Assembly (NCBI RefSeq): GCF_902459465.1
Contig: NC_047063.1
Location: 3,596,001 to 3,660,000 of the forward strand
Length of the DNA stretch: 64,000 nt
Source of the DNA: Asterias rubens
Lineage: Eukaryota; Echinodermata; Asteroidea; Forcipulatida; Asteriidae
Direction of reading: 5' to 3'
The notes beneath the pieces were generated by a model. The model made no database searches. It had not been told where the DNA came from and worked only from the letters and a program-made list of their open reading frames with translations. This document shows, one piece after another, positions 27,001 through 32,707 of this stretch. The position numbers and the translations under genes are program-made. The stretch's first letter is position 1, and each line of letters opens with the position of its first letter.

Positions 27001-29058
27001 AAACATGCTCGACTGTCCATCTGCCCCATCATGTACAAAACACATTGTAATGTTAGGAGTATACCTACATGATGTATGTAACATTGTTCCAAGGATTTAT
27101 TGGTCAAGAACAAATCATGTGATGTACACTGTAATACAAAGACGCATGTTCCATGGCTGAGGATGCACTACGCACTACGCATAACGCACAACGTGCAGTG
27201 TAACACAAGTGTTGTTAACCAGTTCACACAGTACATTACCTTGTTCGTACACCCTCGGGTGCCATTTGCCCACTACTCGGGTATCAAAACACAATGGATT
27301 CCGCCACAGAGTGCAGCAATCATATGTGTTTTCCTACATCATGTGTAGAAATACGAAATCGTTTACCCACAAACCCAACATGTACAGTACATTTTCATTA
27401 GGTTTCACATGTGTACACATGTACCAATGTTCACGTAGGGGATTGTTGGTAGTTTAAAATCCATGGAGCTCCATGGTTAATCCTACATACAAAAGTTTTA
27501 CCTATATGGTCACATTTGTGTACAACGAGTTCTTTTTTTAAACGAGGTTCCAATTTCATGGCTTTGCTTACTGCGTAATTTTGTGCTTTCCAGTGCCCTA
27601 TATTACTATAAAACACAAACTGTAGTTCTACAATATGGGCAATAAGCGCAGAATTCCTTCGTAAGCTAAGCAATGACATGGGTACGCACATGACAAGCTA
27701 TACTCACCCTCTAGATTTTCGGTGCCAACATTCATGTAAACCATCCCCAAAACTACAAAGAAAAGAAAGGCACACGACAGCAAGATCATTGGGACATGGT
27801 GACCAATCCTGGAGCCAAGGCTGGAGGCTGAGTGGTCCTCCGTGGCAAACTCTTCGTAGAGGTTCTCCTCTCTTTCAGGTAGGTCAGAGTTGCGAGGGTT
27901 GCTCGTTGACGACTTTGATCTGTCCGGCTGCTGATAGGCATAGGGGTGACTTCTTGGTGTGTGGTTGGATTTAGAGTTCAGGAAGCTTGAACTGGTGGAT
28001 CGTGGAAGGGACACATTGTTTACTTTGCTGCTGAAACTTGATTTGCTTTGATTGAGGTTTGGGTTTCTGGAGGAGTTGAGGTTATTTCTTGATGCTGGGG
28101 CAAGAGTATTACTGTTGTTGTTTCGGGCTGCGTTATCGTTTAGTTGACTTGTGTCCACCTCGTCATCGTAGGCATCTGACAGACGCAAACGATTGGATTT
28201 GCGCGGGGTGCTAGTTCTTGGGGTTAATGATTTCGGGAGGCTTTGCCGAGGAGAAGGTTTAGCTGTTGAGGACCACCAGAGTCCGGAAGTCTTGTTACCA
28301 GTCGATGATAAATCGCTTGCCTCTGAATTAACATGGTCTTTTGTGTACGTTTCATTCATCCTGCCTCTTGAATTTCTGTTTCTTACGTCGTACTTTGAAT
28401 TTGATGAATTTGTCGAAGCCTCAGTCATTTGAGGCTCGGTTAACTCATCATTATTATCTTCATCTTCTTCTTCTTTATTATCCTTTTCATCCACATCAGA
28501 GTCCGAAAATTCACCTTTGCTTGGAGTTGGCACAACCCTGGATTTAGACACTGCATCCCGGCCAGCCAATAAGCTGGCGCGCGCTCTCGATTTATTCCCG
28601 TGGACAGTTCGGTCAATTGAAGGACCTGCACTTGGCAACATACCTGTCGAATATCTCTTCGATTTGGAACTGGAATTCAACCGTGAACCTTCCGAGGGAA
28701 GCTTTGTTGACTTTGCAGGTGTATCTCCGTGGTCATCGGCCGTCCCATTGTGAGGCGTTTGAGCCCGGACTTTCAAGCTTCGTCGCCGTAAACCTTTGCT
28801 TGGGACCGGCGTGGAGCGCCTCCTGTTGCCCGCTGATTCACCATCACTTTCGTCGGAACTGAACCCGAGTAATTTACGCCCTGGAACGGCCGGCGTTGGC
28901 AATTTCACCTTCAATTTCTCCTCAGCTTGGAGCTTGCTTAGTTTCTTGAAATAAACTTTCCGAGTGGTGTCGGTAACCGGTCCAGCATTGAAGCCTAAGC
29001 GCTTCAATTCTGTCCGTAATTCTCGATCATTTAGCGCAGTGTGTCCCGATGCCGCCAT
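2872..29058 (-). CDS. LEMD3-like: MAN1/LEMD3-like inner nuclear membrane LEM protein (9 exons)
   Basis: Nine minus-strand exons (29058-27708, 17927-17884, 13293-13218, 12581-12499, 12252-12161, 11397-11231, 10416-10315, 8010-7908, 3034-2872) join in frame to 727 codons. Domain order: LEM domain (residues about 8-50), a short KLLGFSSDES motif (62-71) as in vertebrate MAN1, a long Ser/Asn/Arg-rich nucleoplasmic region with an acidic patch, TM1 (about 424-444), a lumenal domain with one conserved Cys (AGKYEC), TM2 (about 591-613), then the MSC (Man1-Src1 C-terminal) segment with LPHVRDTLI and EEFLVWRW. By family knowledge it binds BAF at the nuclear envelope, and vertebrate MAN1 also binds R-SMADs through a C-terminal RRM-like domain. 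That domain is not visible here, so LEMD2-like architecture remains possible. The terminal exon is uncertain. Confidence 0.88.
3530..3655. repeat. Dispersed GGTGC-type repeat copy
   Basis: Related to bases 120-285 (shared AACAGCAGCCACA-like and CAAAGTTTACATTT-like words). Non-coding. Confidence 0.35.
5595..5944. mobile_element. TIR element, AAGGGTTT family
   Basis: The left end AAGGGTTTAGACACCTTTTG and the complement of the right end (AAGGGTTTGAGTACTTTTTG) form an imperfect inverted repeat over about 24 bp. The 350-bp interior is non-coding. Confidence 0.6.
7540..7632 (-). mobile_element. Possible tRNA-derived SINE fragment
   Basis: On the minus strand TCAGTTAGCTAAGTGGTTTC resembles an A box and CAGTTTGAATCTTAAC a B box. 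Weak; a chance match cannot be excluded. Confidence 0.35.
7908..8010 (-). CDS. LEMD3-like: MAN1-like exon 8 (MSC domain)
   Basis: Acceptor CTTGCTGCAG and donor ACAG|GTAAAC, 103 nt, phase 1 to 2. Encodes EMLRSHQMAYNKDKSLSPYL and ALPHVRDTLIPLKH. The PHVRDTLI motif is diagnostic of the MAN1-Src1 C-terminal domain. Confidence 0.92.
8128..8315. mobile_element. TIR element with CCAAT and GC-box ends, copy 1
   Basis: The left end (AATAGACCAATCCATTAAGC then TCCGCCCC) and the complement of the right end (AATACACCCATCCATTAGGC then TCCGCCC) form about 27-bp inverted repeats. A second copy is at 14836-15030. The shared interior has TCCGACA repeats and TGCGCGGCAGAGTTGTGCAG. Confidence 0.75.
8365..8683. 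repeat. 106-bp tandem repeat, three copies
   Basis: CCAGTTAAACGCCTGTCC recurs at 8365, 8471 and 8577. The copies are nearly identical across the full unit, which suggests a recent triplication. Confidence 0.9.
9333..9611 (-). mobile_element. CACTATTGG-family MITE, decayed copy
   Basis: In reverse orientation, features of the family are recognisable: TCATTATT before the CACAA...TTTCAGATGC block, TTTCTCAAAA, CTCTCC and terminal AACAATAGTGTCC. One end is eroded. Confidence 0.6.
10315..10416 (-). CDS. LEMD3-like: MAN1-like exon 7 (end of TM2, basic helix)
   Basis: Acceptor TTGCCCAG and donor AATG|GTAAGTG, 102 nt, phase 1 to 1. Encodes VVLVLWLVYKYTMYRIKRDR then EEKQRMLELVDEIN. It completes TM2 and opens the nucleoplasmic MSC region. 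Confidence 0.9.
10645..10745. repeat. Dispersed GCACCAAGGC-family repeat copy
   Basis: GCAAGGCCATTTTCATTTTG through AGGACCAGC matches the copy at 14718-14822 in order and spacing. Confidence 0.5.
11098..11182 (-). mobile_element. Possible tRNA-derived SINE head
   Basis: The minus strand has GTGGCCAAGCTGTCTAGTT (A-box-like) and, 14 nt further on, GGTTAGAATCCCG (B-box-like). No matching 3' half of an acceptor stem is visible, so a SINE remnant is preferred over a tRNA gene. Confidence 0.45.
11231..11397 (-). CDS. LEMD3-like: MAN1-like exon 6 (end of lumenal domain, start of TM2)
   Basis: The 167-nt exon (phase 2 to 1) encodes the end of the lumenal domain (KKEPLTVEEGNLKKLTEQ, then SLQPQMSWLCRVQRSAV) and the first half of TM2 (VIFRLVVFAL). 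The donor TTTAG|GTAAGT is strong. The acceptor CTATTGAAG|G has a weak pyrimidine tract and was chosen because it fits the phase. Confidence 0.85.
11398..12160 (-). other. Intron 5 of the MAN1-like gene
   Basis: A 763-bp intron. A tandem duplication of about 70 bp occupies 11897-12037; the rest shows nothing recognisable. Confidence 0.7.
11897..12037. repeat. About 70-bp tandem duplication
   Basis: GTGTAACATTGGGTTG and GGGTAAGGGACATA recur once at about 70-bp spacing, with the start of a third GTATAGTGTA. Confidence 0.8.
12161..12252 (-). CDS. LEMD3-like: MAN1-like exon 5
   Basis: Acceptor TTTTTCAG and donor CTCAG|GTAAGC, 92 nt, phase 0 to 2. Encodes RSEIKEQTFWMDRHFEGALQ then KIVNNTQWGL, matching the lumenal block of MAN1-class proteins. 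Confidence 0.88.
12499..12581 (-). CDS. LEMD3-like: MAN1-like exon 4
   Basis: Acceptor AAATACAG and donor TTT|GTAAGT, 83 nt, phase 1 to 0. Encodes GKYECKAPDVTSNNMTFDEA and the following KLFLKFEF. The Cys and the T(F/V)xEA motif match the MAN1/LEMD2 lumenal domain. Confidence 0.88.
12582..13217 (-). other. Intron 3 of the MAN1-like gene
   Basis: A 636-bp intron. GTTCAAATCCCACC on the minus strand near 13100-13113 is B-box-like and may be a SINE fragment. Nothing else was recognised. Confidence 0.6.
13218..13293 (-). CDS. LEMD3-like: MAN1-like exon 3
   Basis: Acceptor CTTTTACAG and donor GCAG|GTGAGT. The 76-nt exon (phase 0 to 1) encodes EEMDHIEAMKIVQALYVKL and SDLAG. It aligns by eye with the lumenal helix of vertebrate MAN1 that precedes the conserved Cys. 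Confidence 0.85.
13391..13510 (-). mobile_element. CACTATTGG-family MITE, truncated copy
   Basis: TGGTAAATGTCAAAGACCAG followed by the ATGTGACTCAACAT and GGAGCTCAATC blocks equals the right-end third of the element in reverse. It stops at the AAGAAAAAACG stretch. Confidence 0.6.
13795..14180 (+). mobile_element. CACTATTGG-family MITE, full-length copy
   Basis: About 386 bp bounded by TTTAAAGGCAGTGGACACTA and the inverse ending GTGTCCACTGTCTTTA. TIRs are about 25 bp. The internal palindromic GAGACCTCAGATTTAGAACT region is typical of the family. Non-coding. Confidence 0.85.
14381..14408. repeat. (GAAT)n microsatellite
   Basis: Perfect GAAT tetranucleotide run of about seven units. Confidence 0.9.
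14718..14822. repeat. Dispersed GCACCAAGGC repeat copy
   Basis: GCAAGGCCATTTTC, GGCACATCCATTG, AATCTTAAAGTC and GGCACCAAGGCCAAGACCAG occur in the same order as in other copies, including the reverse copy at 23205-23340. Confidence 0.55.
14836..15030. mobile_element. TIR element with CCAAT and GC-box ends, copy 2
   Basis: Homologous to 8128-8315 over its whole length, with the same ends (AATAGACCAATCCATTAAGC left, GGGCGGAGCCTACTGGATC right). Confidence 0.75.
15450..15663. mobile_element. TIR element, CTATAGACGATG family
   Basis: Perfect inverted ends CTATAGACGATGTGACCT and AGGTCACATCGTCTATAG. The 214-bp interior also holds an inner inverted pair, CCGCCGGGCAAAA and TTTTTGCCCGGCG. Non-coding. 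Confidence 0.8.
16299..17682. mobile_element. pogo/Tigger-like non-autonomous DNA transposon (host of a nested element)
   Basis: Left end CAGTCGACCCTCGTTAATAT and the complement of the right end (CAGTCTACTCACGTTAATAC, then GAGG) are inverted repeats of the style seen at Tigger/pogo ends. The left flank ends in TA; the right flank is not a clean TA. No transposase is recognisable. A second element lies inside. Confidence 0.6.
16807..17564. mobile_element. Nested TIR element, GGTGTCTCAAAAAA family
   Basis: The left end TACAGGGTGTCTCAAAAAAG continues to ACTATAC. The complement of the right end reads TACCGTGTGTCTCAAAAAAA then AACTATAC. It is inserted within the 16299-17682 element and so is younger. 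No clear ORF. Confidence 0.65.
17884..17927 (-). CDS. LEMD3-like: MAN1-like exon 2
   Basis: Acceptor TTTCTATTTCAG and donor GGG|GTAAGAAC bound a 44-nt exon (phase 1 in, phase 0 out) that encodes DSRHFYIADGSSNFG. This is the start of the lumenal segment after TM1. Assigned by phase fit and position; the peptide itself is not strongly conserved. Confidence 0.65.
18862..19012. repeat. Dispersed GCCTTGGTGCCC-type repeat copy
   Basis: GAGGCAACGAAGGCGATTTC and AATGCCTTGATGCCCTTAC match the copy at 24265-24430. Confidence 0.5.
19237..19600 (+). mobile_element. CACTATTGG-family MITE, near full-length copy
   Basis: Bounded by AAAGGCAGTGGACACTATTG and CAAGTGTCCAGTGTCTTTAA. The interior order matches the copy at 13795-14180, with small deletions before the right end. 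Confidence 0.85.
19923..19989. repeat. Short inverted repeat
   Basis: GACTGGTCCCAACTTGAG and CTCAAATTGGGACCAGTC are inverted, with an inner palindrome CAACTTGAG-TG-CTCAAGTTG. Possibly the end of a small fold-back element. Confidence 0.6.
20635..20745. repeat. Dispersed GCACCAAGGC repeat copy
   Basis: CAAGGGCACCAAGGCATTAT, GGCAATGACCAGCGGTCATG and AAAGTATCAGGCCTGCAG are family words. Confidence 0.5.
21955..22117. mobile_element. TIR element, GGGCCCAATTTCATGG family
   Basis: Perfect inverted ends of about 26 bp, GGGCCCAATTTCATGGCTCT followed by GCTTAC. The 163-bp element is nearly all palindrome-like and non-coding. Confidence 0.85.
22150..22281 (-). mobile_element. tRNA(Leu)-like SINE fragment
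   Basis: The minus strand reads CATGACTGAGCGGTTAAGCG (A box, type II tRNA style), CAGACTCGAGCTCTTG (anticodon-arm-like), TTCTGATCAGAA (variable-arm hairpin) and GTGGGTTAGAGCCC (B-box-like). There is no matching acceptor stem, so it is a SINE head rather than a functional tRNA. Confidence 0.55.
22770..22930. repeat. Dispersed GGCAAGGTCACC-type repeat copy
   Basis: AGAAGGGCAAGGTCACCGAC through GGCAAGTGCC repeats family words, and contains a short internal iteration (AATTAGGGGACAATTAGGGG). Confidence 0.4.
23205..23340. repeat. Dispersed GCACCAAGGC repeat copy, reverse
   Basis: TGGTCTTGGCCTTGGTGCCC, GACTTTAAGATTCTCCAATG and AAAATGGCC are the reverse of the 14718-14822 copy. Confidence 0.55.
24265..24430. 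repeat. Dispersed GCCTTGGTGCCC repeat copy
   Basis: GATTGCCTTGGTGCCCTTG and AATGCCTTGGTGCCCTTGCC occur about 90 bp apart, matching 18862-19012. Confidence 0.55.
25098..25200 (-). mobile_element. tRNA(Leu)-like SINE fragment
   Basis: The minus strand reads GTGGTGGCTGAGAGATAAGG, CACCAGACTCACGCTCTGG, CTGATCAG and GTGGGTTTGAGTCC, in the order A box, anticodon arm, variable arm, B box of a Leu tRNA. It is related to 22150-22281. Confidence 0.6.
25688..26085 (+). mobile_element. CACTATTGG-family MITE, full-length copy
   Basis: Bounded by TTAAAGGCAGTGGACACTAT and GTCCACTGTCTTTAA, with the family interior. A short GTACA-rich insertion lies near 25816-25835. Confidence 0.85.
26120..26310. repeat. 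Dispersed repeat copy related to GCACCAAGGC family
   Basis: GAAAGAGCACAATAGGCATT and GGAGACAAATGCCTTCACTG with GTGAAGTATCGTGC are diverged family words. Confidence 0.35.
26651..26782. mobile_element. TIR element, GGCGCCACCAC family
   Basis: Left CATACGGCGCCACCACTTTT and right AAAAAGTGGTGGCGCCATAC are inverted. About 130 bp, A/T-rich interior. Confidence 0.75.
27546..27684. mobile_element. Decayed GGGCCCAATTTCATGG-family element
   Basis: TTCCAATTTCATGGCTTTGC on the left and AGCAATGACATGGGTAC on the right are worn versions of the 21955-22117 ends. It sits 24 bp inside intron 1. Confidence 0.5.
27708..29058 (-). CDS. LEMD3-like: MAN1-like exon 1 (LEM domain, nucleoplasmic region, TM1)
   Basis: The start is the ATG at 29058, in context AAAATGG; three upstream in-frame codons begin with GTG, not ATG. 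The protein opens MAASGHTALNDRELRTELKR, a LEM fold, followed by GPVTDTTRKVY. Residues 62-71 read KLLGFSSDES. The middle is Ser/Asn/Arg-rich and low complexity, with an acidic run (KEEEDEDNNDE). A hydrophobic span of about 21 residues (MILLSCAFLFFVVLGMVYM) is TM1. The exon ends GAG G|GTGAGTA, phase 1. A single large first exon carrying the LEM domain through TM1 also fits vertebrate LEMD3. Confidence 0.92.
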
Positions 29059-29542
29059 TTTGTCCACTCCGAATGAATGCAGCTTCTAGATTCCCGGATG
29101 CTGGATGCTGTCTAGTCTGTGCATGTACAGTGCACAGTGTACGGACGGGCGTAGATCGAATAGATCTGCATTGTGCTTGTGTGTGTACATGTTATACGTG
29201 TGTGAGTGACTCCAGCCTGCATGGCCAACCCGTCACGCGTTCATTTCTCGGGGTCAGCTGTCAAAGGTTTCAATAGCAGACAGCACAATGTCAGACACAG
29301 AACTAAAGTAGCTCCATGGTCACACCAAGGACTTCTATTGGGGTTCAATAAACTATAAAATTAAAACCTTGAGGATTACAAACTACAGAGTGGACGATAC
29401 GTTGAACTAATCCTCAGTGTATTTGTTAAAATAATTTTCATGAAAATAATGGGCAGATTTTTTGGGTGAAAACAAAAAAGGTTAAATACCATAACATTGG
29501 CACATTCTTCTTCAGTTTGGACAACAAAAAGAGGTTAAAGAT
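29059..29542 (-). promoter_or_regulatory. 5' flank of the MAN1-like gene
   Basis: The interval lies between the start codon and the first tRNA unit and should contain the 5' UTR and promoter. It has several CpGs close to the ATG but no obvious TATA box. No exon was recognised; the assignment rests on position only. Confidence 0.4.
29526..29530 (-). terminator. Pol III terminator of tRNA units (example, unit 1)
   Basis: A TTTTT run begins 13 nt past A73 and is flanked by C and G. The same T4-T7 run is present after nearly all 83 units, usually followed by a second T-run. Confidence 0.75.
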
Positions 29543-29615
29543 TGGAGAATCCGGGTATCGATCCCGGTACCTCTCACATGCTAAGCGAGCGCTCTACCAC
29601 TTGAGCTAATCCCCC
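29543..29615 (-). tRNA. tRNA-Ala-AGC: tRNA-Ala(AGC), unit 1
   Basis: 73 nt. Seven-pair acceptor GGGGGAT with ATTCTCC, including G3:U70, then A73. D stem GCTC/GAGC, anticodon loop TTAGCAT, T stem CCGGG/CCCGG. A and B boxes intact. Class B 3' flank. Confidence 0.93.
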
Positions 29616-29633
29616 ATGTCACAGTCACAAATA

Positions 29634-29646
29634 ATTTGCATAAAAT
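29634..29646 (-). promoter_or_regulatory. Upstream element of tRNA units (example, unit 1)
   Basis: On the minus strand TTTTATGCAAAT lies at -30 to -19 from the tRNA 5' end. It combines a TATA-like block where TFIIIB would sit with an octamer ATGCAAAT. Most units keep it; variants include ATGCAAAC, ATGCAAGT and, in a few, ATACAAAC. Confidence 0.5.
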
Positions 29647-29690
29647 GGGAGTTTCTTTTTTGAATTTTAAGTACAAAAAGACATAAAGAT

Positions 29691-29762
29691 TGGAGAATCC
29701 GGGTATCGATCCCGGTACCTCTCACATGCAAAGCGAGCGCTCTACCACTTGAGCTAATCCCC
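29691..29762 (-). tRNA. tRNA-Ala-TGC: tRNA-Ala(TGC), unit 2
   Basis: Only four G at the 5' end, so position 1 would be T opposite C72. Anticodon loop TTTGCAT. Class A flank. Confidence 0.75.
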
Positions 29763-29842
29763 AATGTTATAGTCACAAATAACTTGCATAAAATGGGAAC
29801 TTTCTTCTTCTTCTGTTTGGACAACAAAAAGAGGTTAAAGAT

Positions 29843-29916
29843 TGGAGAATCCGGGTATCGATCCCGGTACCTCTCACATGCTATAAGCGTGCGCTCTACC
29901 ACTTGAGCTAATCCCC
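29843..29916 (-). pseudogene. tRNA-Ala-like, unit 3, enlarged anticodon loop
   Basis: Loop reads TTATAGCAT (two extra bases), with an A:A mismatch in the anticodon stem and only four 5' G. Class B flank. Confidence 0.75.
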
Positions 29917-29992
29917 ATGTTATAGTGACAAATAATTTGCATAAAATGGGAACTTTCTTTTTTGAACTTTAAAAACAAAAAAACGTAAAGAT

Positions 29993-30065
29993 TTGAGAAT
30001 CCGGGTATCGATCCCGGTACCTCTCACATGCAAAGCGAGCGCTCTACCACTTGAGCTAATCCCCC
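29993..30065 (-). tRNA. tRNA-Ala-TGC: tRNA-Ala(TGC), unit 4
   Basis: C72 is changed to A, which breaks the first acceptor pair. Otherwise intact. Class A flank with a T7 run. Confidence 0.75.
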
Positions 30066-30141
30066 ATGTTATAGTCACAAATAATTTGCATAAAATGGGA
30101 ACTTTCTTTTTGGAATTTTAAAAACAAAAAGACGTAAAGAT

Positions 30142-30214
30142 TGGAGAATCCGGGTATCGATCCCGGTACCTCTCACATGCAAAGCGAGCGCTCTACCACT
30201 TGAGCTAATCCCCC
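30142..30214 (-). tRNA. tRNA-Ala-TGC: tRNA-Ala(TGC), unit 5
   Basis: Complete cloverleaf; class A flank. Confidence 0.92.
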
Positions 30215-30290
30215 ATGTTATAGTCACAAATAGTTTGCATAAAATGGGAACTTTCTTTTTTGAATTTTAAAAACTAAAAGACGTAAAGAT

Positions 30291-30363
30291 TGGAGAATCC
30301 GGGTGTCGATCCCGGTACCTCTCACATGCTAAGCGAGCGCTCTACCACTTGAGCTAATCCCCC
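30291..30363 (-). tRNA. tRNA-Ala-AGC: tRNA-Ala(AGC), unit 6
   Basis: T loop ATCGACA instead of ATCGATA; stems intact. Terminator only T4. Class A flank. Confidence 0.88.
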
Positions 30364-30442
30364 ATATTGTTATAGTCACAAATAATTTGCATAAAATGGG
30401 AACTTTCTTTTTGGAATTTTAAAAACAAAAAGACATAAAGAT

Positions 30443-30515
30443 TGGAGAATCCGGGTATCGATCCCGGTACCTCTCACATGCAAAGCGAGCGCTCTACCAC
30501 TTGAGCTAATCCCCC
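30443..30515 (-). tRNA. tRNA-Ala-TGC: tRNA-Ala(TGC), unit 7
   Basis: Complete cloverleaf; class A flank (TTTATGTC form). Confidence 0.92.
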
Positions 30516-30594
30516 ATGTTATAGTCACAAATAATTTGCATAAAATGGGAACTTTCTTCTTCTTCTGTTTGGACAACAAAAAGAGGTTAAAGAT

Positions 30595-30669
30595 TGGAGA
30601 ATGCAGGTATCGATCCCGGTACCTCTCACGTGCTATAAGCGTGCGCTCTACCACTTAAGCTAATCCCCC
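30595..30669 (-). pseudogene. tRNA-Ala-like, unit 8, enlarged anticodon loop
   Basis: TTATAGCAT loop plus T-stem mismatches (CCTGC on the 3' side) and T13. Class B flank. Confidence 0.8.
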
Positions 30670-30745
30670 ATGTTATAGTCACAAATAATTTGCATAAAAT
30701 GGGAACTTTCTTTTTTGAATTTTAAAAACAAAAAGACGTAAAGAT

Positions 30746-30818
30746 TGGAGAATCCGGGTATCGATCCCGGTACCTCTCACATGCAAAGCGAGCGCTCCAC
30801 CACTTGAGCTAATCCCCC
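30746..30818 (-). tRNA. tRNA-Ala-TGC: tRNA-Ala(TGC), unit 9
   Basis: A21 to G in the A box (GGTGGAGC); otherwise intact. Class A flank. Confidence 0.85.
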
Positions 30819-30895
30819 ATGTTTATAGTCACAAATAGTTTGCATAAAATGGGAACTTTCTTTTTTGAATTTTAAAAACAAAAAGACGTAAAGAT

Positions 30896-30968
30896 TGGAG
30901 AATCCGGGTATCGATCCCGGTACCTCTCACATGCAAAGCGAGCGCTCTACCACTTGAGCTAATCCCCC
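30896..30968 (-). tRNA. tRNA-Ala-TGC: tRNA-Ala(TGC), unit 10
   Basis: Complete cloverleaf; class A flank. Confidence 0.92.
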
Positions 30969-31044
30969 ATGTTATAGTCACAAATAACTTGCATAAAATG
31001 GGAACTTTCTTTTTTGAATTTTAAAAACAAAAAGACGTAAAGAT

Positions 31045-31117
31045 TGGAGAATCCGGGTATCGATCCCGGTACCTCTCACATGCTAAGCGAGCGCTCTACC
31101 ACTTGAGCTAATCCCCC
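31045..31117 (-). tRNA. tRNA-Ala-AGC: tRNA-Ala(AGC), unit 11
   Basis: Complete cloverleaf; class A flank. Confidence 0.93.
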
Positions 31118-31199
31118 ATATGGTTATAGTCACAAATAATTTGCATAAAATGGGAACTTTCTTCTTCTTCTGTTTAGACAACAAAAAGAGGTTAAAGAT

Positions 31200-31272
31200 T
31201 GGAGAATCCGGGTATCGATCCCGGTACCTCTCACATGCTAAGCGAGCGCTCTACCACTTGAGCTAATCCCCC
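31200..31272 (-). tRNA. tRNA-Ala-AGC: tRNA-Ala(AGC), unit 12
   Basis: Complete cloverleaf; class B flank. Units 12-14 repeat the order of units 1-3. Confidence 0.93.
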
Positions 31273-31347
31273 ATGTCACAGTCACAAATAATTTGTACAA
31301 AATGGGAGTTTCTTTTTTGAATTTTAAGTACAAAAAGACATAAAGAT

Positions 31348-31420
31348 TGGAGAATCCGGGTATCGATCCCGGTACCTCTCACATGCAAAGCGAGCGCTCT
31401 ACCACTTGAGCTAATCCCCC
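31348..31420 (-). tRNA. tRNA-Ala-TGC: tRNA-Ala(TGC), unit 13
   Basis: Complete cloverleaf; class A flank. The spacer on its 5' side reads TTGTACAAA in place of the usual TTATGCAAA, so the octamer is lost. Confidence 0.9.
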
Positions 31421-31499
31421 ATGTTATAGTCACAAATAACTTGCATAAAATGGGAACTTTCTTCTTCTTCTGTTTGGACAACAAAAAGAGGTTAAAGAT

Positions 31500-31574
31500 T
31501 GGAGAATCCGGGTATCGATCCCGGTACCTCTCACATGCTATAAGCGTGCGCTCTACCACTTGAGCTAATCCCCC
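31500..31574 (-). pseudogene. tRNA-Ala-like, unit 14, enlarged anticodon loop
   Basis: TTATAGCAT loop with five 5' G and an intact T stem, so only the anticodon arm is abnormal. Class B flank. Confidence 0.75.
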
Positions 31575-31653
31575 ATATTGTTATAGTCACAAATAATTTG
31601 CATTAAATGGGAACTTTCTTTTTGGAATTTTAAAAACAAAAAGACATAAAGAT

Positions 31654-31726
31654 TGGAGAATCCGGGTATCGATCCCGGTACCTCTCACATGCAAAGCGAG
31701 CGCTCTACCACTTGAGCTAATCCCCC
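31654..31726 (-). tRNA. tRNA-Ala-TGC: tRNA-Ala(TGC), unit 15
   Basis: Complete cloverleaf; class A flank. Confidence 0.92.
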
Positions 31727-31805
31727 ATGTTATAGTCACAAATAATTTGCATAAAATGGGAACTTTCTTCTTCTTCTGTTTGGACAACAAAAAGAGGTTA
31801 AAGAT

Positions 31806-31880
31806 TGGAGAATGCAGGTATCGATCCCGGTACCTCTCACGTGCTATAAGCGTGCGCTCTACCACTTAAGCTAATCCCCC
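31806..31880 (-). pseudogene. tRNA-Ala-like, unit 16, enlarged anticodon loop
   Basis: Shares all changes of unit 8 (TTATAGCAT loop, T-stem mismatches, T13), so the two are copies of one variant. Confidence 0.8.
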
Positions 31881-31956
31881 ATGTTATAGTCACAAATAAT
31901 TTGCATAAAATGGGAACTTTCTTTTTTGAACTTTAAACACAAAAAGACGTAAAGAT

Positions 31957-32029
31957 TGGAGAATCCGGGTATCGATCCCGGTACCTCTCACATGCAAAGC
32001 GAGCGCTCTACCACTTGAGCTAATCCCCC
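31957..32029 (-). tRNA. tRNA-Ala-TGC: tRNA-Ala(TGC), unit 17
   Basis: Complete cloverleaf; class A flank. Confidence 0.92.
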
Positions 32030-32105
32030 ATGTTATAGTCACAAATAATTTGCATAAAATGGGAACTTTCTTTTTTGAATTTTAAAAACAAAAAGACGTA
32101 AAGAT

Positions 32106-32178
32106 TGGAGAATCCGGGTATCGATCCCGGTACCTCTCACATGCAAAGCGAGCGCTCCACCACTTGAGCTAATCCCCC
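32106..32178 (-). tRNA. tRNA-Ala-TGC: tRNA-Ala(TGC), unit 18
   Basis: Same A21 to G change as unit 9. Confidence 0.85.
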
Positions 32179-32254
32179 ATGTTATAGTCACAAATAGTTT
32201 GCATAAAATGGGAACTTTCTTTTTTGAATTTTAAAAACAAAAAGACGTAAAGAT

Positions 32255-32327
32255 TGGAGAATCCGGGTATCGATCCCGGTACCTCTCACATGCAAAGCGA
32301 GCGCTCTACCACTTGAGCTAATCCCCC
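32255..32327 (-). tRNA. tRNA-Ala-TGC: tRNA-Ala(TGC), unit 19
   Basis: Complete cloverleaf; class A flank. Confidence 0.92.
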
Positions 32328-32403
32328 ATGTTATAGTCACAAATAACTTGCATAAAATGGGAACTTTCTTTTTTGAATTTTAAAAACAAAAAGACGTAAA
32401 GAT

Positions 32404-32476
32404 TGGAGAATCCGGGTATCGATCCCGGTACCTCTCACATGCTATGCGAGCGCTCTACCACTTGAGCTAATCCCCC
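32404..32476 (-). tRNA. tRNA-Ala-AGC: tRNA-Ala(AGC), unit 20
   Basis: Anticodon loop ATAGCAT (T32 to A); stems intact. Class A flank. Confidence 0.88.
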
Positions 32477-32558
32477 ATATGGTTATAGTCACAAATAATT
32501 TGCATAAAATGGGAACTTTCTTCTTCTTCTGTTTAGACAACAAAAAGAGGTTAAAGAT

Positions 32559-32631
32559 TGGAGAATCCGGGTATCGATCCCGGTACCTCTCACATGCTAA
32601 GCGAGCGCTCTACCACTTGAGCTAATCCCCC
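32559..32631 (-). tRNA. tRNA-Ala-AGC: tRNA-Ala(AGC), unit 21
   Basis: Complete cloverleaf; class B flank. Confidence 0.93.
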
Positions 32632-32707
32632 ATGTTACAGTCACAAATAATTTGCATAAAATGGGAACTTTCTTTTTTGAATTTTAAGTACAAAAAGACA
32701 TAAAGAT

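Larger units (their letters stand above)
17928..27707 (-). other. Intron 1 of the MAN1-like gene
   Basis: A 9.8-kb intron with no coding sequence seen. It is built largely of the repeats listed separately, TACATGTA palindromes and homopolymer tracts (for example C and T runs at 20821-20850 and G-runs near 25375 and 26500). Confidence 0.7.

Noticed and set aside
27678-28862. Several plus-strand ORFs opposite the MAN1-like first exon
   Set aside because: Shadows of the real coding strand, which has the LEM domain and TM segment.
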